Shown here one piece after another: positions 8,814 to 18,353 of a stretch of DNA of 64,000 nucleotides (position 1 is the first letter of the stretch; the number at the start of each line of letters is the position of its first letter). The DNA comes from a bacterium (GTDB lineage Bacteria; Vulcanimicrobiota; Vulcanimicrobiia; Vulcanimicrobiales; Vulcanimicrobiaceae). A model generated the notes under the pieces. It saw only the letters and a program-made list of their open reading frames with translations, ran no database searches and was not told the origin of the DNA. The position numbers and the translations under genes were made by a program. The stretch is taken from assembly GCA_021805775.1 (NCBI GenBank), contig JAJZED010000010.1, positions 1 to 64,000 on the forward strand. The letters run 5' to 3'.

Positions 8814-10598
8814 TCATTTCAATATGGGCAAATATCGAAACACTTTACCTGCAATGTTTTCTGGAAGTTCCGGAGACATTAAATGAATCGGGTTTGATTC
8901 CATCGTGCCCGAAGCTGTAACTCGGCTCGTTACTTTTGGGAAATAGGTCTGTTCCGGATCGACCGGAACGATAAACGCAGATGGCCCCGGCTCGTTATAA
9001 GCCTTGAGGAACTCCGAGTCATGCATCCAGTCGCTAGCGAGGCTATGATACGGAATATTAAAGGCATCGAAAAGCTTAGCCCAACTCGGAAATCCGAGGC
9101 CAGTCGCCGTGTCGCAACCAAGGTAGGCGCCTCCAAAGTAGTTCCGTTGCGTTGTTCGAATGGATGCATATCCATTGTTGGCAAATATAAATATTTTGAG
9201 GTTAAGGAACCCAACACCGACCGTGGCGAGCTCCTGTAGATTTTGGATAAAGCCGCCATCTCCCTCAATTAGCGTAACTCGCCTATTTCTATTCGAGAAC
9301 GCCGCACCAATCGCTCCAGCAAGTCCATATCCCATACTTGCGAGCCCCTTGTTCGTGATTATAATTTGCCCGCTCAGAGGCTCAAATGCTTGCATGCCAG
9401 TTGAGTTGGCCCCGCCGCTACTACATGGAATAACGATATCATTACTCGTCGTGAGCGTCGAAAGATCCAGATAAAATTGAAAAGGATTTACGAACCCTGG
9501 AGCGGTTTGGTTCGCCGGGTCGTTGAGTGGAATAATGCGGCGCACTTCGTGGCAAAAATCAAGCCAACTCGCGTAACTAGGATACTGCTCCTCGCAAGCA
9601 AGACGAAGAAGTTCATTTGCGTCACCACAAATAGGTACGTCGATGTGTGGATGGCCTTTTTTTAGTTCGGCTTCGTCAATTTCGATTTGCACGATTTTCG
9701 CATCACGCGCGAATTCTTGCCAGTTAAAACCAGTCTGTTGAATCCCAAGCCGGGTTCCAAATGCGACGACAAGATCGCTTTGCCGCAAAAGTACGTTTGC
9801 GGACCGTTGACCCCAGGTATTAGGGCGGCCGATATACGTCGAAAAGGTGCGCGGAATGCGATCGGCACCGTTCCACGTCGTCATCAATGGGACGCCCGTT
9901 CGCTCTAAAGCAGGGAGCAAATTAGCGGCTACACTTCTCTTTACTCCGCCCCCGATTAGCCACACGGGGCGTTGAGCAGCTTGAGTAAGTGCAATTACAT
10001 TTGGTGCAGCGACGGCCGCACGCTCCCGAGCGTCTTCTCCTTCTTGCTCTAACACTTTAGATCTAGCGTCTCTGAGCGCCGCCGCGTCGACAGGTGCGCC
10101 TTGCGCATCGAGGCAGAACTCAATAAGCGTTGGACCCGGCCGTAGGTGACGCCCACGCATAATAACTGCGGCAATAGATGAGCGCGGCAGCGGCTGCTCG
10201 ATGCGCCTTGACGCGACCGTCAGACTTTCGCAGAGTTTCAACCCATCGATCTCTTGAATGCCGCGTTGGCGGAGCGTCGGCCCTGCAAGGTCTGTGCTTT
10301 TTACCTGACCCGCGACCACTAGCAGCTCGCGGCTCTCGAGAAAAGCCCCTGCCATAGCCGTTATAATGTTTGTAATACCGGGGCCGGCGGTGACCAAGGC
10401 GAACGCTTTGCCGTCTTCCGAAGCTTCATTAAAATATTCTGCTGCGATACCGGCCGCAACCTCGTGAACGACAGGAATGCAGATCATTCTCGTTCGAACT
10501 GAGTCCAGCAGGTGCATAATCGCGCCACCCGCAACGAAAAAACAATGGGTATATCCCATTTCGAGTAGCCAGTCGACAAATAGGTCGGAATATTTCAC
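8814..10598 (-). CDS. Thiamine-diphosphate-dependent enzyme, acetolactate-synthase-like
   Basis: This 594-residue protein has all three ThDP-enzyme domains. The N-terminal Pyr domain has the catalytic Glu in VVHEVAAG (about residue 46) and the GPGITNIITA segment. A central domain follows. The C-terminal PP domain has the ThDP/Mg motif GDGGFIQN and the downstream IFANNGYASIRTTQ (GDG...NN pattern). Family members decarboxylate 2-keto acids or make C-C bonds. Acetolactate-synthase-like paralogues occur in surface-polysaccharide loci where they act on sugar precursors. It starts at GTG 10598, five bases after the stop of the NeuB-like gene. Its role is probably specialised rather than branched-chain amino-acid synthesis because no ilv genes are nearby. 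Confidence 0.88.
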   Translation of the reverse strand: MKYSDLFVDWLLEMGYTHCFFVAGGAIMHLLDSVRTRMICIPVVHEVAAGIAAEYFNEASEDGKAFALVTAGPGITNIITAMAGAFLESRELLVVAGQVKSTDLAGPTLRQRGIQEIDGLKLCESLTVASRRIEQPLPRSSIAAVIMRGRHLRPGPTLIEFCLDAQGAPVDAAALRDARSKVLEQEGEDARERAAVAAPNVIALTQAAQRPVWLIGGGVKRSVAANLLPALERTGVPLMTTWNGADRIPRTFSTYIGRPNTWGQRSANVLLRQSDLVVAFGTRLGIQQTGFNWQEFARDAKIVQIEIDEAELKKGHPHIDVPICGDANELLRLACEEQYPSYASWLDFCHEVRRIIPLNDPANQTAPGFVNPFQFYLDLSTLTTSNDIVIPCSSGGANSTGMQAFEPLSGQIIITNKGLASMGYGLAGAIGAAFSNRNRRVTLIEGDGGFIQNLQELATVGVGFLNLKIFIFANNGYASIRTTQRNYFGGAYLGCDTATGLGFPSWAKLFDAFNIPYHSLASDWMHDSEFLKAYNEPGPSAFIVPVDPEQTYFPKVTSRVTASGTMESNPIHLMSPELPENIAGKVFRYLPILK

Positions 10599-10603
10599 GC
10601 AGG

Positions 10604-11761
10604 CTATACCTTAGGCGCAGTCGTCGTGCCGTTTACGGACGGGGAATTCTTCACGGCCGCGCCATCCGCATTTGGATTAAGGCCGCGGGTTTCAATGACC
10701 GATCGCAGATCGGCTGAGCGCGAGTATGGATTATCCAGCGCGTCTAACGTGATCGGGTGCGAAGCTTGGACTGCTTTGGCGAGTTTTTCGCCCGCAATAA
10801 GTTCACGACATGACAACTGCCCTTTGAGCAAAGGCACCGCGAGAAAAATGTCCTCTTCGCTTATGGCATGACCGGACGGCAAATCACGTTTTGCATATAC
10901 GCCACGTACAAGAGCATCCAAATATTCTATCTCCGCCCTAGACGGAACACGTTTCGAGCTACCTGCCCCTCCGCACATTTCCTTTGCTTTGTTAAACGCG
11001 CGAAACCATTCGTCCGCTTGTTCCGGAAGCGAACAATACGGCGAAACCGGAATGCCATCTGCGTCAATGTCAATATGTCGCTCGAAGGTGCGAGCACCTT
11101 TTGCGTATGCGATCATAATCGACGCGCGCCAGTCTTGGTGTTCGTGGGTTGAGAGGCCAACCGTCACTCCCGGATAACGATTTTTCAAGAAGTCAATTTG
11201 GTTTAATTCGAGGTCTGAATCTTCGCTAGGATATAACGACACGCAATGATTGAGCGCGAGGGGGATTCCCCTATGTTCGAAAAAAGTTACCAGATCATCG
11301 ACATCCTTTAGCGACGATCCGCCAGTGGATGCGATGACCGGCCGTTTCGTCCGGGCAATTGCTTCAATCAGGACCCAGTCGTTAATATCCGAGCTCGCTA
11401 TTTTAATGAACGGCATATCAAACTTCACGCAGAGATCGACGGACTTTTCATCGAAAGGGGTCGCCATGGGAATGCATCCGGACTTCCGAATAGTTTCGAC
11501 GAGCGTGGAAAAGTCTTCGATAGATAACTGAGTGTCCACCGTTTTTTTAATGTATCGGACGTCAGAGCGGTCGCGATAATCGCGGTGAATAAAACTTTGT
11601 ACGTCGCGAAACTGCAGCTTTATTGCCGCCCTCACGCCATTGTATCTAACGACCCGCGAGAAGTCGGAAATAATCCTTAAACCTCGTTCAACGCGTCCCC
11701 AATGGTTGTTCGCCATTTCAAGGACGAACATTTCGTCAAATATATTCTTATTAATCGACAT
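10604..11761 (-). CDS. NeuB/SpsE-like sialic (nonulosonic) acid synthase family protein
   Basis: This 385-residue protein combines a NeuB-type TIM barrel with a C-terminal SAF (antifreeze-like) domain. The N-terminal part reads FVLEMANNHWGRVERG, as in EIA.NH.G of sialate synthases. The barrel core has PMATPFDEKSVDLC, FIKIASSDINDW, RPVIASTGGSS and a YPSEDSDLELNQI segment. The SAF part has RGVYAKRDLPSGHAISEEDI. Family enzymes condense phosphoenolpyruvate with an amino- or deoxy-sugar aldehyde to give nine-carbon acids. It leads the minus-strand operon with the ThDP enzyme and epimerase, and a NANP-like HAD phosphatase lies nearby at 14203. CMP-sugar synthetase and other usual partners are not seen here, so the product is unknown. 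Confidence 0.85.
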   Translation of the reverse strand: MSINKNIFDEMFVLEMANNHWGRVERGLRIISDFSRVVRYNGVRAAIKLQFRDVQSFIHRDYRDRSDVRYIKKTVDTQLSIEDFSTLVETIRKSGCIPMATPFDEKSVDLCVKFDMPFIKIASSDINDWVLIEAIARTKRPVIASTGGSSLKDVDDLVTFFEHRGIPLALNHCVSLYPSEDSDLELNQIDFLKNRYPGVTVGLSTHEHQDWRASIMIAYAKGARTFERHIDIDADGIPVSPYCSLPEQADEWFRAFNKAKEMCGGAGSSKRVPSRAEIEYLDALVRGVYAKRDLPSGHAISEEDIFLAVPLLKGQLSCRELIAGEKLAKAVQASHPITLDALDNPYSRSADLRSVIETRGLNPNADGAAVKNSPSVNGTTTAPKV

Positions 11762-11923
11762 TCAGATAATCCTAATTTGATTCACGTGATTTTGACCTCG
11801 AAGAAACCACCGCTACTCACGTTTCCGAAAAAACGGGTGTGGGGTGCGCTCACTTGTCTATTTGTGCCCTCGGAAGGAATTCCTGCGAATTTAACTGATG
11901 GCTCCGCACACCCGGCAGGCGGA

Positions 11924-14206
11924 ATGGCACGACGCCCCCCGAACTTCGCCCAGAAGATGCGACATTGGAAGCAACGGCCTCTAGGACCCGCGGCTGATAC
12001 GGCGGCGACGATATCGGTGTGGCTGGCGACTGCTACGCTCGCGACGTGGAGCGTGATGGGGAATGGGATCCCGGCGCTGCGACACGATTGGCGCGCTCCG
12101 GCTTACCACCACGCCCTCAGCGGCTGGATATCGTCTTTTTTTCAGCCGTGGGCAACTAGCGGGATCGGAACACCTCATCCGTATCCTACATTTTACCTGT
12201 TGGGTTTCTCCCTTTGGCCATTTCAATGGTTCTTAAACATTTGGCAGATACTTGTTTTGCTTATCGGAGCGACTACTTTCTTAGCGGCAGTCGGGGGGAC
12301 GGCAATCGCCAAGCGCGCCGGCGCTCCGCGAGCTTCGGCGCTTGCAATTGGAGCCATTTGCACGTTAAATCCTTGGGTTTACTCAAAATTAGTCGCAGGG
12401 CATATCCTAATGATTTTCGCGTTCGCGGTATCAATGCTTTTAATAGCAGAATTACAGCGTGATCGGCCGCGCCGCGCGATATTGATCCTGCTTTATGCTC
12501 TTTCGATTACGCAAATCGAATATTTTATTATTTTGTTCATCCCCCTGTTATTTTGGAGTATCAAGACACGGCGACTTTTTGAACTTTATGCGATGTTGAT
12601 CGCCGCACTTCCAATTATCGTCGGAATACTCGGAAGGTACGGTTCGATTCGCGCCACCCCTTATCTGTTGCCATGGCAACTGAGCAATTCGGTCCCCCTA
12701 CTTCAAGGTATTCTTTTGCAAGGATATTCTTTTAATTACGCGCATGCGTTTGCACCCATATGGCCTGTTTTAACATTAATAACGCTCCTTTCCGTCGTTG
12801 GAATGATGTTCCTAAATAACATGGTTGCGCGGGTTGCTGCAATCGTGGGCTTACTGGGCTGGGTCTTTGCATCCGGCCTCGATGGGCCCATCGCGCCGTT
12901 CTACCGCACATTGGTTCTGGCGATACCCGAGAGTGGTTTGTTTCGCGAATTATATGATCTCATCGCTCTTTTAGTGGTCGCATATGCAATTTGTCTTGGC
13001 GCGATTGCGGCGAAAAGTAAACTCGCCAGCGGACTAATTATAGCCAGTGCAATTTGTTTAATTTTCCCGTGGATCACGGTGCCGGTGTCGCGCGAATTCG
13101 TGGATGCATCGACAATTCCGCAAATTACCCTACCTCGCGATCCTCAAACACGAACGGCGTTATTTCCCTCGTTTCAACCACTAACATATGTGGGGCGCGG
13201 TGAGGGCGTCGACCCGGACGCTTATTCCCAACCCGGCCGAAGCGCACCAATAAACCAGTATATGAACTCTTTCCCCGTCGACGCCGCATTTGGCAGCGCG
13301 CTGCACGGCAATTTCGGCATGCTCCGGGGGCTCTCCGTCCGGTACATCATCGTGCGTCCATACCTTAAATCCGATATCGCCTCTCTCCGATACCAGCTTT
13401 CAGCGCCGATACCTCGGGCAACTATACGGGCACGCACTATGCCTCCGTACCCAATCGTGGCGATTGTCCCGCCTCCGGAAACGGCAGCGCTCCCATTAGA
13501 CCCTCGCGAGGATGCCCGGTTTATCGGTGACGTTGACCGCATAAATCTCATGGACGTTATGCCGGATCGGTCGTCGATTAATCCGAACGACGCCTGGGTT
13601 GATGCGAGGCTTGCTTTTGCATCGTTTCCTCAAATCGAGACGCCATTTGATGGCGCCTTTTCGATGGGAGAGAAACATCTACAGATTCCTCCCGGCAAAA
13701 ATATACTCGCGTGGACAAGTGGCAGCATTAGGGGGTCAACAAAAGCAAATATCGCCTATACGACTAAACATTTGCGCTGGTGGCCGCTTCCGCCTAACAC
13801 ATCATGGGTCCAATGTCATGGCGTTTGTGCTGTTATCGCGGCGGCAGACATACCGTCACATCTTCCCCGTATGACAGCTCATGTCCGCGGAATCGCGGCC
13901 AGGGTAACTCAGAGGCTCCCATGGCTATGGGAGGCAAGCATACCGGCAAACTCGACCGGGTCGCTCCGATTTACCGAAACATACGATCCCTATTGGGTCG
14001 CGACAACAGGGATAGGCCTTTGGACGCACTACCGCCTCGATCTCTCTCTTAATGGCTGGGCAATTAGGCCGAGCACGCAGCGGCAACGGGTGTTTCTCAT
14101 AGAAATTTTGGCTGCATCCCAGTATATTCTCGAGCTCATTTCATACTTTATAATACTCCTAATGACCATCTCAGCGTGGGTTAGGTCGTCGAGGTCCATC
14201 CGGTGA
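11924..14206 (+). CDS. Large membrane protein with extracytoplasmic domain, unknown (GT-C-like)
   Basis: The frame is open from 11702, but the region before 11761 overlaps the divergent NeuB-like gene. A start at ATG 11924 (AGGCGGA directly before) or ATG 11957 is more likely. The ~760-residue protein begins with repeated hydrophobic helices (to about residue 390) including a first loop with WATSGIGTPHPYPTFYLLG, followed by a large soluble part and one closing helix near the C-terminus. This helices-plus-outside-domain layout resembles GT-C and YfhO-like glycan proteins, but I see no diagnostic motif. Its stop overlaps the start of the HAD gene (GTGA), so the pair is coupled. Confidence 0.7.
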   Translation: MARRPPNFAQKMRHWKQRPLGPAADTAATISVWLATATLATWSVMGNGIPALRHDWRAPAYHHALSGWISSFFQPWATSGIGTPHPYPTFYLLGFSLWPFQWFLNIWQILVLLIGATTFLAAVGGTAIAKRAGAPRASALAIGAICTLNPWVYSKLVAGHILMIFAFAVSMLLIAELQRDRPRRAILILLYALSITQIEYFIILFIPLLFWSIKTRRLFELYAMLIAALPIIVGILGRYGSIRATPYLLPWQLSNSVPLLQGILLQGYSFNYAHAFAPIWPVLTLITLLSVVGMMFLNNMVARVAAIVGLLGWVFASGLDGPIAPFYRTLVLAIPESGLFRELYDLIALLVVAYAICLGAIAAKSKLASGLIIASAICLIFPWITVPVSREFVDASTIPQITLPRDPQTRTALFPSFQPLTYVGRGEGVDPDAYSQPGRSAPINQYMNSFPVDAAFGSALHGNFGMLRGLSVRYIIVRPYLKSDIASLRYQLSAPIPRATIRARTMPPYPIVAIVPPPETAALPLDPREDARFIGDVDRINLMDVMPDRSSINPNDAWVDARLAFASFPQIETPFDGAFSMGEKHLQIPPGKNILAWTSGSIRGSTKANIAYTTKHLRWWPLPPNTSWVQCHGVCAVIAAADIPSHLPRMTAHVRGIAARVTQRLPWLWEASIPANSTGSLRFTETYDPYWVATTGIGLWTHYRLDLSLNGWAIRPSTQRQRVFLIEILAASQYILELISYFIILLMTISAWVRSSRSIR

Positions 14207-14919
14207 ACAGAGGGGTCCTTTTTGACTTAGACGATACGCTTCACGACGATAGATCCTCAGTAAATGAGGCGGCGATCGTCGTCGCGGAAACTATTGCAGG
14301 GCTCCATCGTTGCGATGTGAATACACTTTTCGAGGCTTTTTTGAGCGAGCTCGATTTGTTCTGGGAAAAGCTTAAGGTAGCAAGTGCAGCGGCCCCGAAA
14401 AATCCTCGCGTCGAAATGTGGAAGTCCGCCTTAAAATGCGCCGGGATTATAGTTCCTGGCCTAGCTGAGTCGGCGGCTCAACATTTTGAGGCCATCCGCG
14501 TAAGCAAGTCGCGCCTCCTTCCTGGTGTAATTGACTTACTCGTGTATCTCCGACAAAGAGGCGTCCGTGTGGGAATTCTTACGAACGGGCTAAAAATTAC
14601 CCACGAAGCTAAAATCAAAGCATTGCAAGTTCATGCTTATGTAGACAACATTTTCCTATCGGACGAAATCGGGTCAGCCAAACCCAATTTGGCGGCATTT
14701 GCGTTTGCACTTCGACATCTCGGCTTGTCGCCTGAGGACACGATCATGGTGGGTGATAGGTATGACACCGATATCGTCGGCGCACAAAATTTTGGAATGC
14801 GCGTAATATGGTTCTCGATCCGTGGATTTGGCGAGGACGGCCAGCACCTGAATATCCCCCAGGCGACTGGAATTAGCGAGTTGCGCACCACTCTCACATC
14901 AATGTTAGGACTGCGCTAG
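14203..14919 (+). CDS. HAD-superfamily phosphatase, YjjG/NANP-like
   Basis: This 238-residue protein has the full set of HAD motifs: VLFDLDDTLHD (nucleophile Asp and acid/base Asp), ILTNG (motif II), the Lys in GSAKPN (motif III) and MVGDRYDTDIVGA (motif IV). An alpha-helical C1 cap lies between motifs I and II. The closest family I recognise is YjjG / N-acylneuraminate-9-phosphatase-like enzymes. Together with the NeuB-like synthase this suggests removal of a phosphate from a nonulosonic-acid phosphate, although that specificity is an inference. It starts with GTG overlapping the stop of the membrane-protein gene, which argues for co-translation. Confidence 0.85.
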   Translation: MNRGVLFDLDDTLHDDRSSVNEAAIVVAETIAGLHRCDVNTLFEAFLSELDLFWEKLKVASAAAPKNPRVEMWKSALKCAGIIVPGLAESAAQHFEAIRVSKSRLLPGVIDLLVYLRQRGVRVGILTNGLKITHEAKIKALQVHAYVDNIFLSDEIGSAKPNLAAFAFALRHLGLSPEDTIMVGDRYDTDIVGAQNFGMRVIWFSIRGFGEDGQHLNIPQATGISELRTTLTSMLGLR

Positions 14920-14933
14920 GGAGTCCATATTTA

Positions 14934-16547
14934 CTACGCGATCGGCGCCTCTCGGTTTTCATACGGTCCCACGGTTCCGCGCTCGAATTTCGCGACAATG
15001 AGCTGGATGGCGAGCGATAGTTCTTCTGCCTTCAGCGCCAGAGCCACTGCTATGAACACCGTGCCGCCGATCGCGATCTGCCCGAAGAGGAACCAGAAGC
15101 GCGAGAGCAACGAGGCCTCGGGGTGAACGCCGAGCGCGGCGATCCAGTTGAGCGCCAGCAGCATCGCCGTCGCCGCGGTTGCGATCTTCAGAAAAGATCG
15201 CAGCAATTCGCGCCAAGCAAAGCCGTGCAGCAAGCGGCTCACCAGCGCGAGCAGCATCACCATCTGCACGCTCTGGCTCAGCGAATTCGCCATCAGCAAG
15301 CCGCGCGCACCGAGTGTCGGCAGCCAAAGCAGGCTCAGCAAAATATTGAGCATGACCGTAAAGACGGAAATCGCGACCGGCCAGGCGCTCTCCTGGCATG
15401 CAAAGCAGCAACGCGTCAACACGACGTTCGCAGCTAGCGCTACCAACCCGAAGGCGGCATACGGCAGCATCTCCTGTGTCAGCGCCACCGAGGCGGCGGT
15501 AAAGTGGCCGCGTTCGAAGAGCGTCTGCACGATCGGGTGCGCGAGCACCGCTAGCGCCACCACCGAGGGAATCGCGATGAACATCACCAGACGCAACCCG
15601 AGGTTCACGTTGCGGGCGACCGCGCGCCGGTTATCGCGTGCGAAATGCTGCGCGAGTAACGGAAAGATCACCGTCGCGATCGCCGCGGCGAAGATCTGCT
15701 GTGGGAAGTTGACGAGTTTGGTCGCGTAATTCATGCCGGCCATCGAACCCGGCGGCAACGTCGAGGCAAAAAAGCGATCGAAGAAGAGCGCGAGTTGCCC
15801 GGCCGCCGAGCCGACCATGATCGGCCCCAACATCTCCCAAATGCGCTTGAGCCCCGGGTGACGCAGATGGATCTCCAGGCGGTAACGGTGCAGCCCGATA
15901 AACGGCGGCAGTTGCACCAGCAACTGCGCGAAGAGCCCGAGCGCGGTTCCCAGCACCACCGCGTAGATTCCCATGTGGTGCGTCAGAAAGATCACGCAGC
16001 CCACCGTCACCACGTTCATCGCGATACCGGTGAGCGAAGCCCAACGGAATTTATGATAGGCATTGAGCATCGCGGAGAGCACGCCGCTTAAACTCACCGC
16101 GACGATGCTCGGCATCAGCCAACGCGTCATCCGCACCGCGACGGCCATCTGCGGTGCCGGGAAGCCGTGGGCGATGAGCGGAACGAACCACGGTGCCAAT
16201 AGCCACCCGATGCCGGCGCAGAGCACCAACAACACGGCGAGCACGTTGATGACGGTGTTGCATAAACGCCACGCGCTCGCTTCATCGTCGTTGGTGAGAT
16301 ATTCGGAGAAGACCGGTACCAGTGCGCTCACCAGCGCGCCGTTAAAGACGCCGAAAAGAATCGTCGGTATCGTTGCCGCCGCGAGAAAGGTATCCATCTC
16401 CCAACGCGTGCCGTAATAGCGCGCGTTCACCACCTCGCGCGCAAAGCCGAGCATCGTCGAGCCCAACGTCGCCGCCATGATGAAGAGCGTCGATGCAGCG
16501 ACGGCATGTATCGACGGGTCGCGTCGCGCACCGGCGATAACGCGCAA
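14934..16547 (-). CDS. murJ: Lipid II flippase MurJ (MviN)
   Basis: About 537 residues with the 14-helix pattern of the MATE-like MOP superfamily. The N-terminal signature LGSTMLGFAREVVNARYYGT corresponds to the MurJ helix-1 motif (S..LGF.RD...A..FG). Further matches are GALVSALVPVFSEYL, MTRWLMPSIVAVSLSGVLSAMLNAYHKF, LPPGSMAGMNYATKLVNFPQQIF and VLTRCCFACQ. MurJ moves lipid-linked peptidoglycan precursor across the inner membrane. The frame is open to 16610, but that stretch overlaps the upstream sugar transferase gene, so TTG 16547 (seven bases after its stop) was chosen. The start remains uncertain. Base composition returns here to the high GC of the rest of the window, marking the right edge of the island. 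Confidence 0.9.
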   Translation of the reverse strand: MRVIAGARRDPSIHAVAASTLFIMAATLGSTMLGFAREVVNARYYGTRWEMDTFLAAATIPTILFGVFNGALVSALVPVFSEYLTNDDEASAWRLCNTVINVLAVLLVLCAGIGWLLAPWFVPLIAHGFPAPQMAVAVRMTRWLMPSIVAVSLSGVLSAMLNAYHKFRWASLTGIAMNVVTVGCVIFLTHHMGIYAVVLGTALGLFAQLLVQLPPFIGLHRYRLEIHLRHPGLKRIWEMLGPIMVGSAAGQLALFFDRFFASTLPPGSMAGMNYATKLVNFPQQIFAAAIATVIFPLLAQHFARDNRRAVARNVNLGLRLVMFIAIPSVVALAVLAHPIVQTLFERGHFTAASVALTQEMLPYAAFGLVALAANVVLTRCCFACQESAWPVAISVFTVMLNILLSLLWLPTLGARGLLMANSLSQSVQMVMLLALVSRLLHGFAWRELLRSFLKIATAATAMLLALNWIAALGVHPEASLLSRFWFLFGQIAIGGTVFIAVALALKAEELSLAIQLIVAKFERGTVGPYENREAPIA

Positions 16548-16554
16548 TTGCGGC

Positions 16555-17232
16555 TTAATGGGCTCCGTCCTTCCGTAAAACGGCGGGAACGGTCTTGGCG
16601 ATAATCGCAAGGTCGCCCCACGGCGTCCAGGTATCGATATAGCGATTATCGAGCTCCATCCACTCCTCGAAGCCCACGTCGGAGCGGCCGTTGATCTGCC
16701 AAAGGCACGTCAAACCGACCGGTACGCTTAAGCGCCGCATCGCGTATGCATCGTATTCGACGGTCTCGCAGGGAAGCGGCGGACGCGGACCGACCAACGC
16801 CATCTCTCCGCGCAGCACGTTGAGCAGGTTCGGCAGCTCGTCGATCGAGGTGCGGCGGAGGATCGCCCCGAGCGGATGCAGGCGTGGGTCGTTGCGAATT
16901 TTGAAGACCGGGCCGCTCGCTTCGTTGAGGGGCAGCAACTCGTCGCGCATTTCATGCGCGCCCTTCACCATGGTGCGCAGTTTCCACATCTGAAAACGCG
17001 TGCCGTTGCGCCCCACGCGCTCTTGCGCGTAAAACGGCGCGCCGCCCGTCACCACAAAGACGCCGAGTGCTCCGATCGCGACGATCGGTAACGTCAGCAC
17101 GAAGAGCGCGCCCCCGAGAACCAGATCGGCCCCGCGTTTCGCCGCCCACCACCAACGCGGCACGCTCCGTTCGCGCAGCGCCGGAACGCTTCCGGCCTGC
17201 ACGATGACGATGCGTTCGTCGATCTCGCGCAT
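16555..17232 (-). CDS. Polyprenyl-phosphate sugar phosphotransferase (bacterial sugar transferase family)
   Basis: This 225-residue protein has one N-terminal hydrophobic segment (KRGADLVLGGALFVLTLPIV) followed by the conserved PF02397 core. That core includes PFYAQERVGRNGTRFQMWKL, the acidic KIRNDPRLHPLGAILRRTSIDELPNLLNVL region and MALVGPRPPLPCE, ending with GLTCLWQINGRSD. These enzymes attach a sugar-1-phosphate to undecaprenyl phosphate as the first step of exopolysaccharide or O-antigen assembly. It is of the short, single-helix type. The ATG at 17232 lies two bases after the deoB stop; the longer open frame upstream would overlap deoB and was rejected. Its neighbour murJ may share the transcript. 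Confidence 0.9.
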   Translation of the reverse strand: MREIDERIVIVQAGSVPALRERSVPRWWWAAKRGADLVLGGALFVLTLPIVAIGALGVFVVTGGAPFYAQERVGRNGTRFQMWKLRTMVKGAHEMRDELLPLNEASGPVFKIRNDPRLHPLGAILRRTSIDELPNLLNVLRGEMALVGPRPPLPCETVEYDAYAMRRLSVPVGLTCLWQINGRSDVGFEEWMELDNRYIDTWTPWGDLAIIAKTVPAVLRKDGAH

Positions 17233-17234
17233 CG

Positions 17235-18353
17235 CTAAATCAACAACGCGGCGCGCGCCGCGCGCCCCACGGTAAAGAGCCCCTCGATAATGCCGAGGTC
17301 GGCACCGGGGGCCGCGCTGCGGTGGAGGAACGGCACGTATTCGCGCGTGTGGTCGCTGCCGGGCGCGGTCGGGTCGCAACCGTGGTCGGCGGTCACAAGA
17401 AGATGATCGTCAGGTGCGAGCATACTCTCCAAACGCGGCAGCAGCGCGTCGAGTTCGCCCAACGCCCCTGCATATCCACGCACGTTGCGCCGATGTCCGT
17501 ATTTCGAATCGAAATCGTTCAAGTTCGTAAAAATCAATCCATGCTCGATCGCTTCGAACAGCCCGAACGTCTTCTCCATTGCATCGCGATTATCGGTCAC
17601 GCGCACGGTCGTCGCGATGCCGTGCTCGCAATAGATATCCCCGATTTTCCCGACGGCATGCACCGCGATGCCGCGGGCCGCAAGTTCGTCGAGGACCGAT
17701 GCCGGCGGCTCGATCGCATAATCTCGGCGATTCGCCGTCCGCACGAAAGCGCCCGGCTCCCCGACGAAGGGGCGGGCGATCACTCGGTTGACGGCATGCG
17801 GGGCGACCAGCATCGCCCGCGCCCGCTCGCACCAGTCGTAGAGCGTCGCCAACGGCACGATTCCCTCGTGCGCCGCGACCTGAAAGACCGAGTCGGCGGA
17901 GGTATAGAGGATGGGGCGCCCGGTCGCGAGGTGCTCGGCCCCGAGTTCGGCGATAATCTCGGTCCCCGAGGCGGGTTTGTTGCCGAGCGGCGCCTTACCG
18001 ACGATCGCGGTAAACGCCTCGATCACCTCGGGCGGAAAGCCGTCGGGGTAGGTTGGGAAGGGCACCTCGGTCACGATGCCGGCCATCTCCCAGTGCCCGG
18101 TGATGGTATCCTTGCCCCGACTCTGCTCGGCGAGGCGCGCAACGCGGGCCGCCGGGGTGGCGGTGGCGGGAAGGCCTTCAAGCGCGGTCAGGTTGCCGAG
18201 CCCCCAGCGCTGCAGGGTCGGCAGGTGGAGCCCGCCGATCGCCCGCGCGGTGTTGCCGAGCGTGTTCGCCGCAGGAGCATCGCCATAACCAGCGGCATCG
18301 GGAAGCGCGCCAACGCCTCCCGAGTCGATAACGAGAATTACGACGCGCGACAT
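17235..18353 (-). CDS. deoB: Phosphopentomutase
   Basis: This 372-residue protein is of usual family length. The N-terminus has VILVIDSGGVGALPDAAGYGD with the metal-binding Asp of the alkaline-phosphatase superfamily. The phosphothreonine region is KDTITGHWEMAG, and the C-terminal metal site is LVTADHGCDPTAPGSDHTRE. DeoB interconverts (deoxy)ribose-1-phosphate and (deoxy)ribose-5-phosphate, feeding nucleoside-derived pentose into central metabolism. The partner enzyme for that pathway, a thymidine/pyrimidine-nucleoside phosphorylase, is encoded nearby at 26305. The start ATG at 18353 opens a minus-strand run with the sugar transferase and murJ. Confidence 0.95.
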   Translation of the reverse strand: MSRVVILVIDSGGVGALPDAAGYGDAPAANTLGNTARAIGGLHLPTLQRWGLGNLTALEGLPATATPAARVARLAEQSRGKDTITGHWEMAGIVTEVPFPTYPDGFPPEVIEAFTAIVGKAPLGNKPASGTEIIAELGAEHLATGRPILYTSADSVFQVAAHEGIVPLATLYDWCERARAMLVAPHAVNRVIARPFVGEPGAFVRTANRRDYAIEPPASVLDELAARGIAVHAVGKIGDIYCEHGIATTVRVTDNRDAMEKTFGLFEAIEHGLIFTNLNDFDSKYGHRRNVRGYAGALGELDALLPRLESMLAPDDHLLVTADHGCDPTAPGSDHTREYVPFLHRSAAPGADLGIIEGLFTVGRAARAALLI

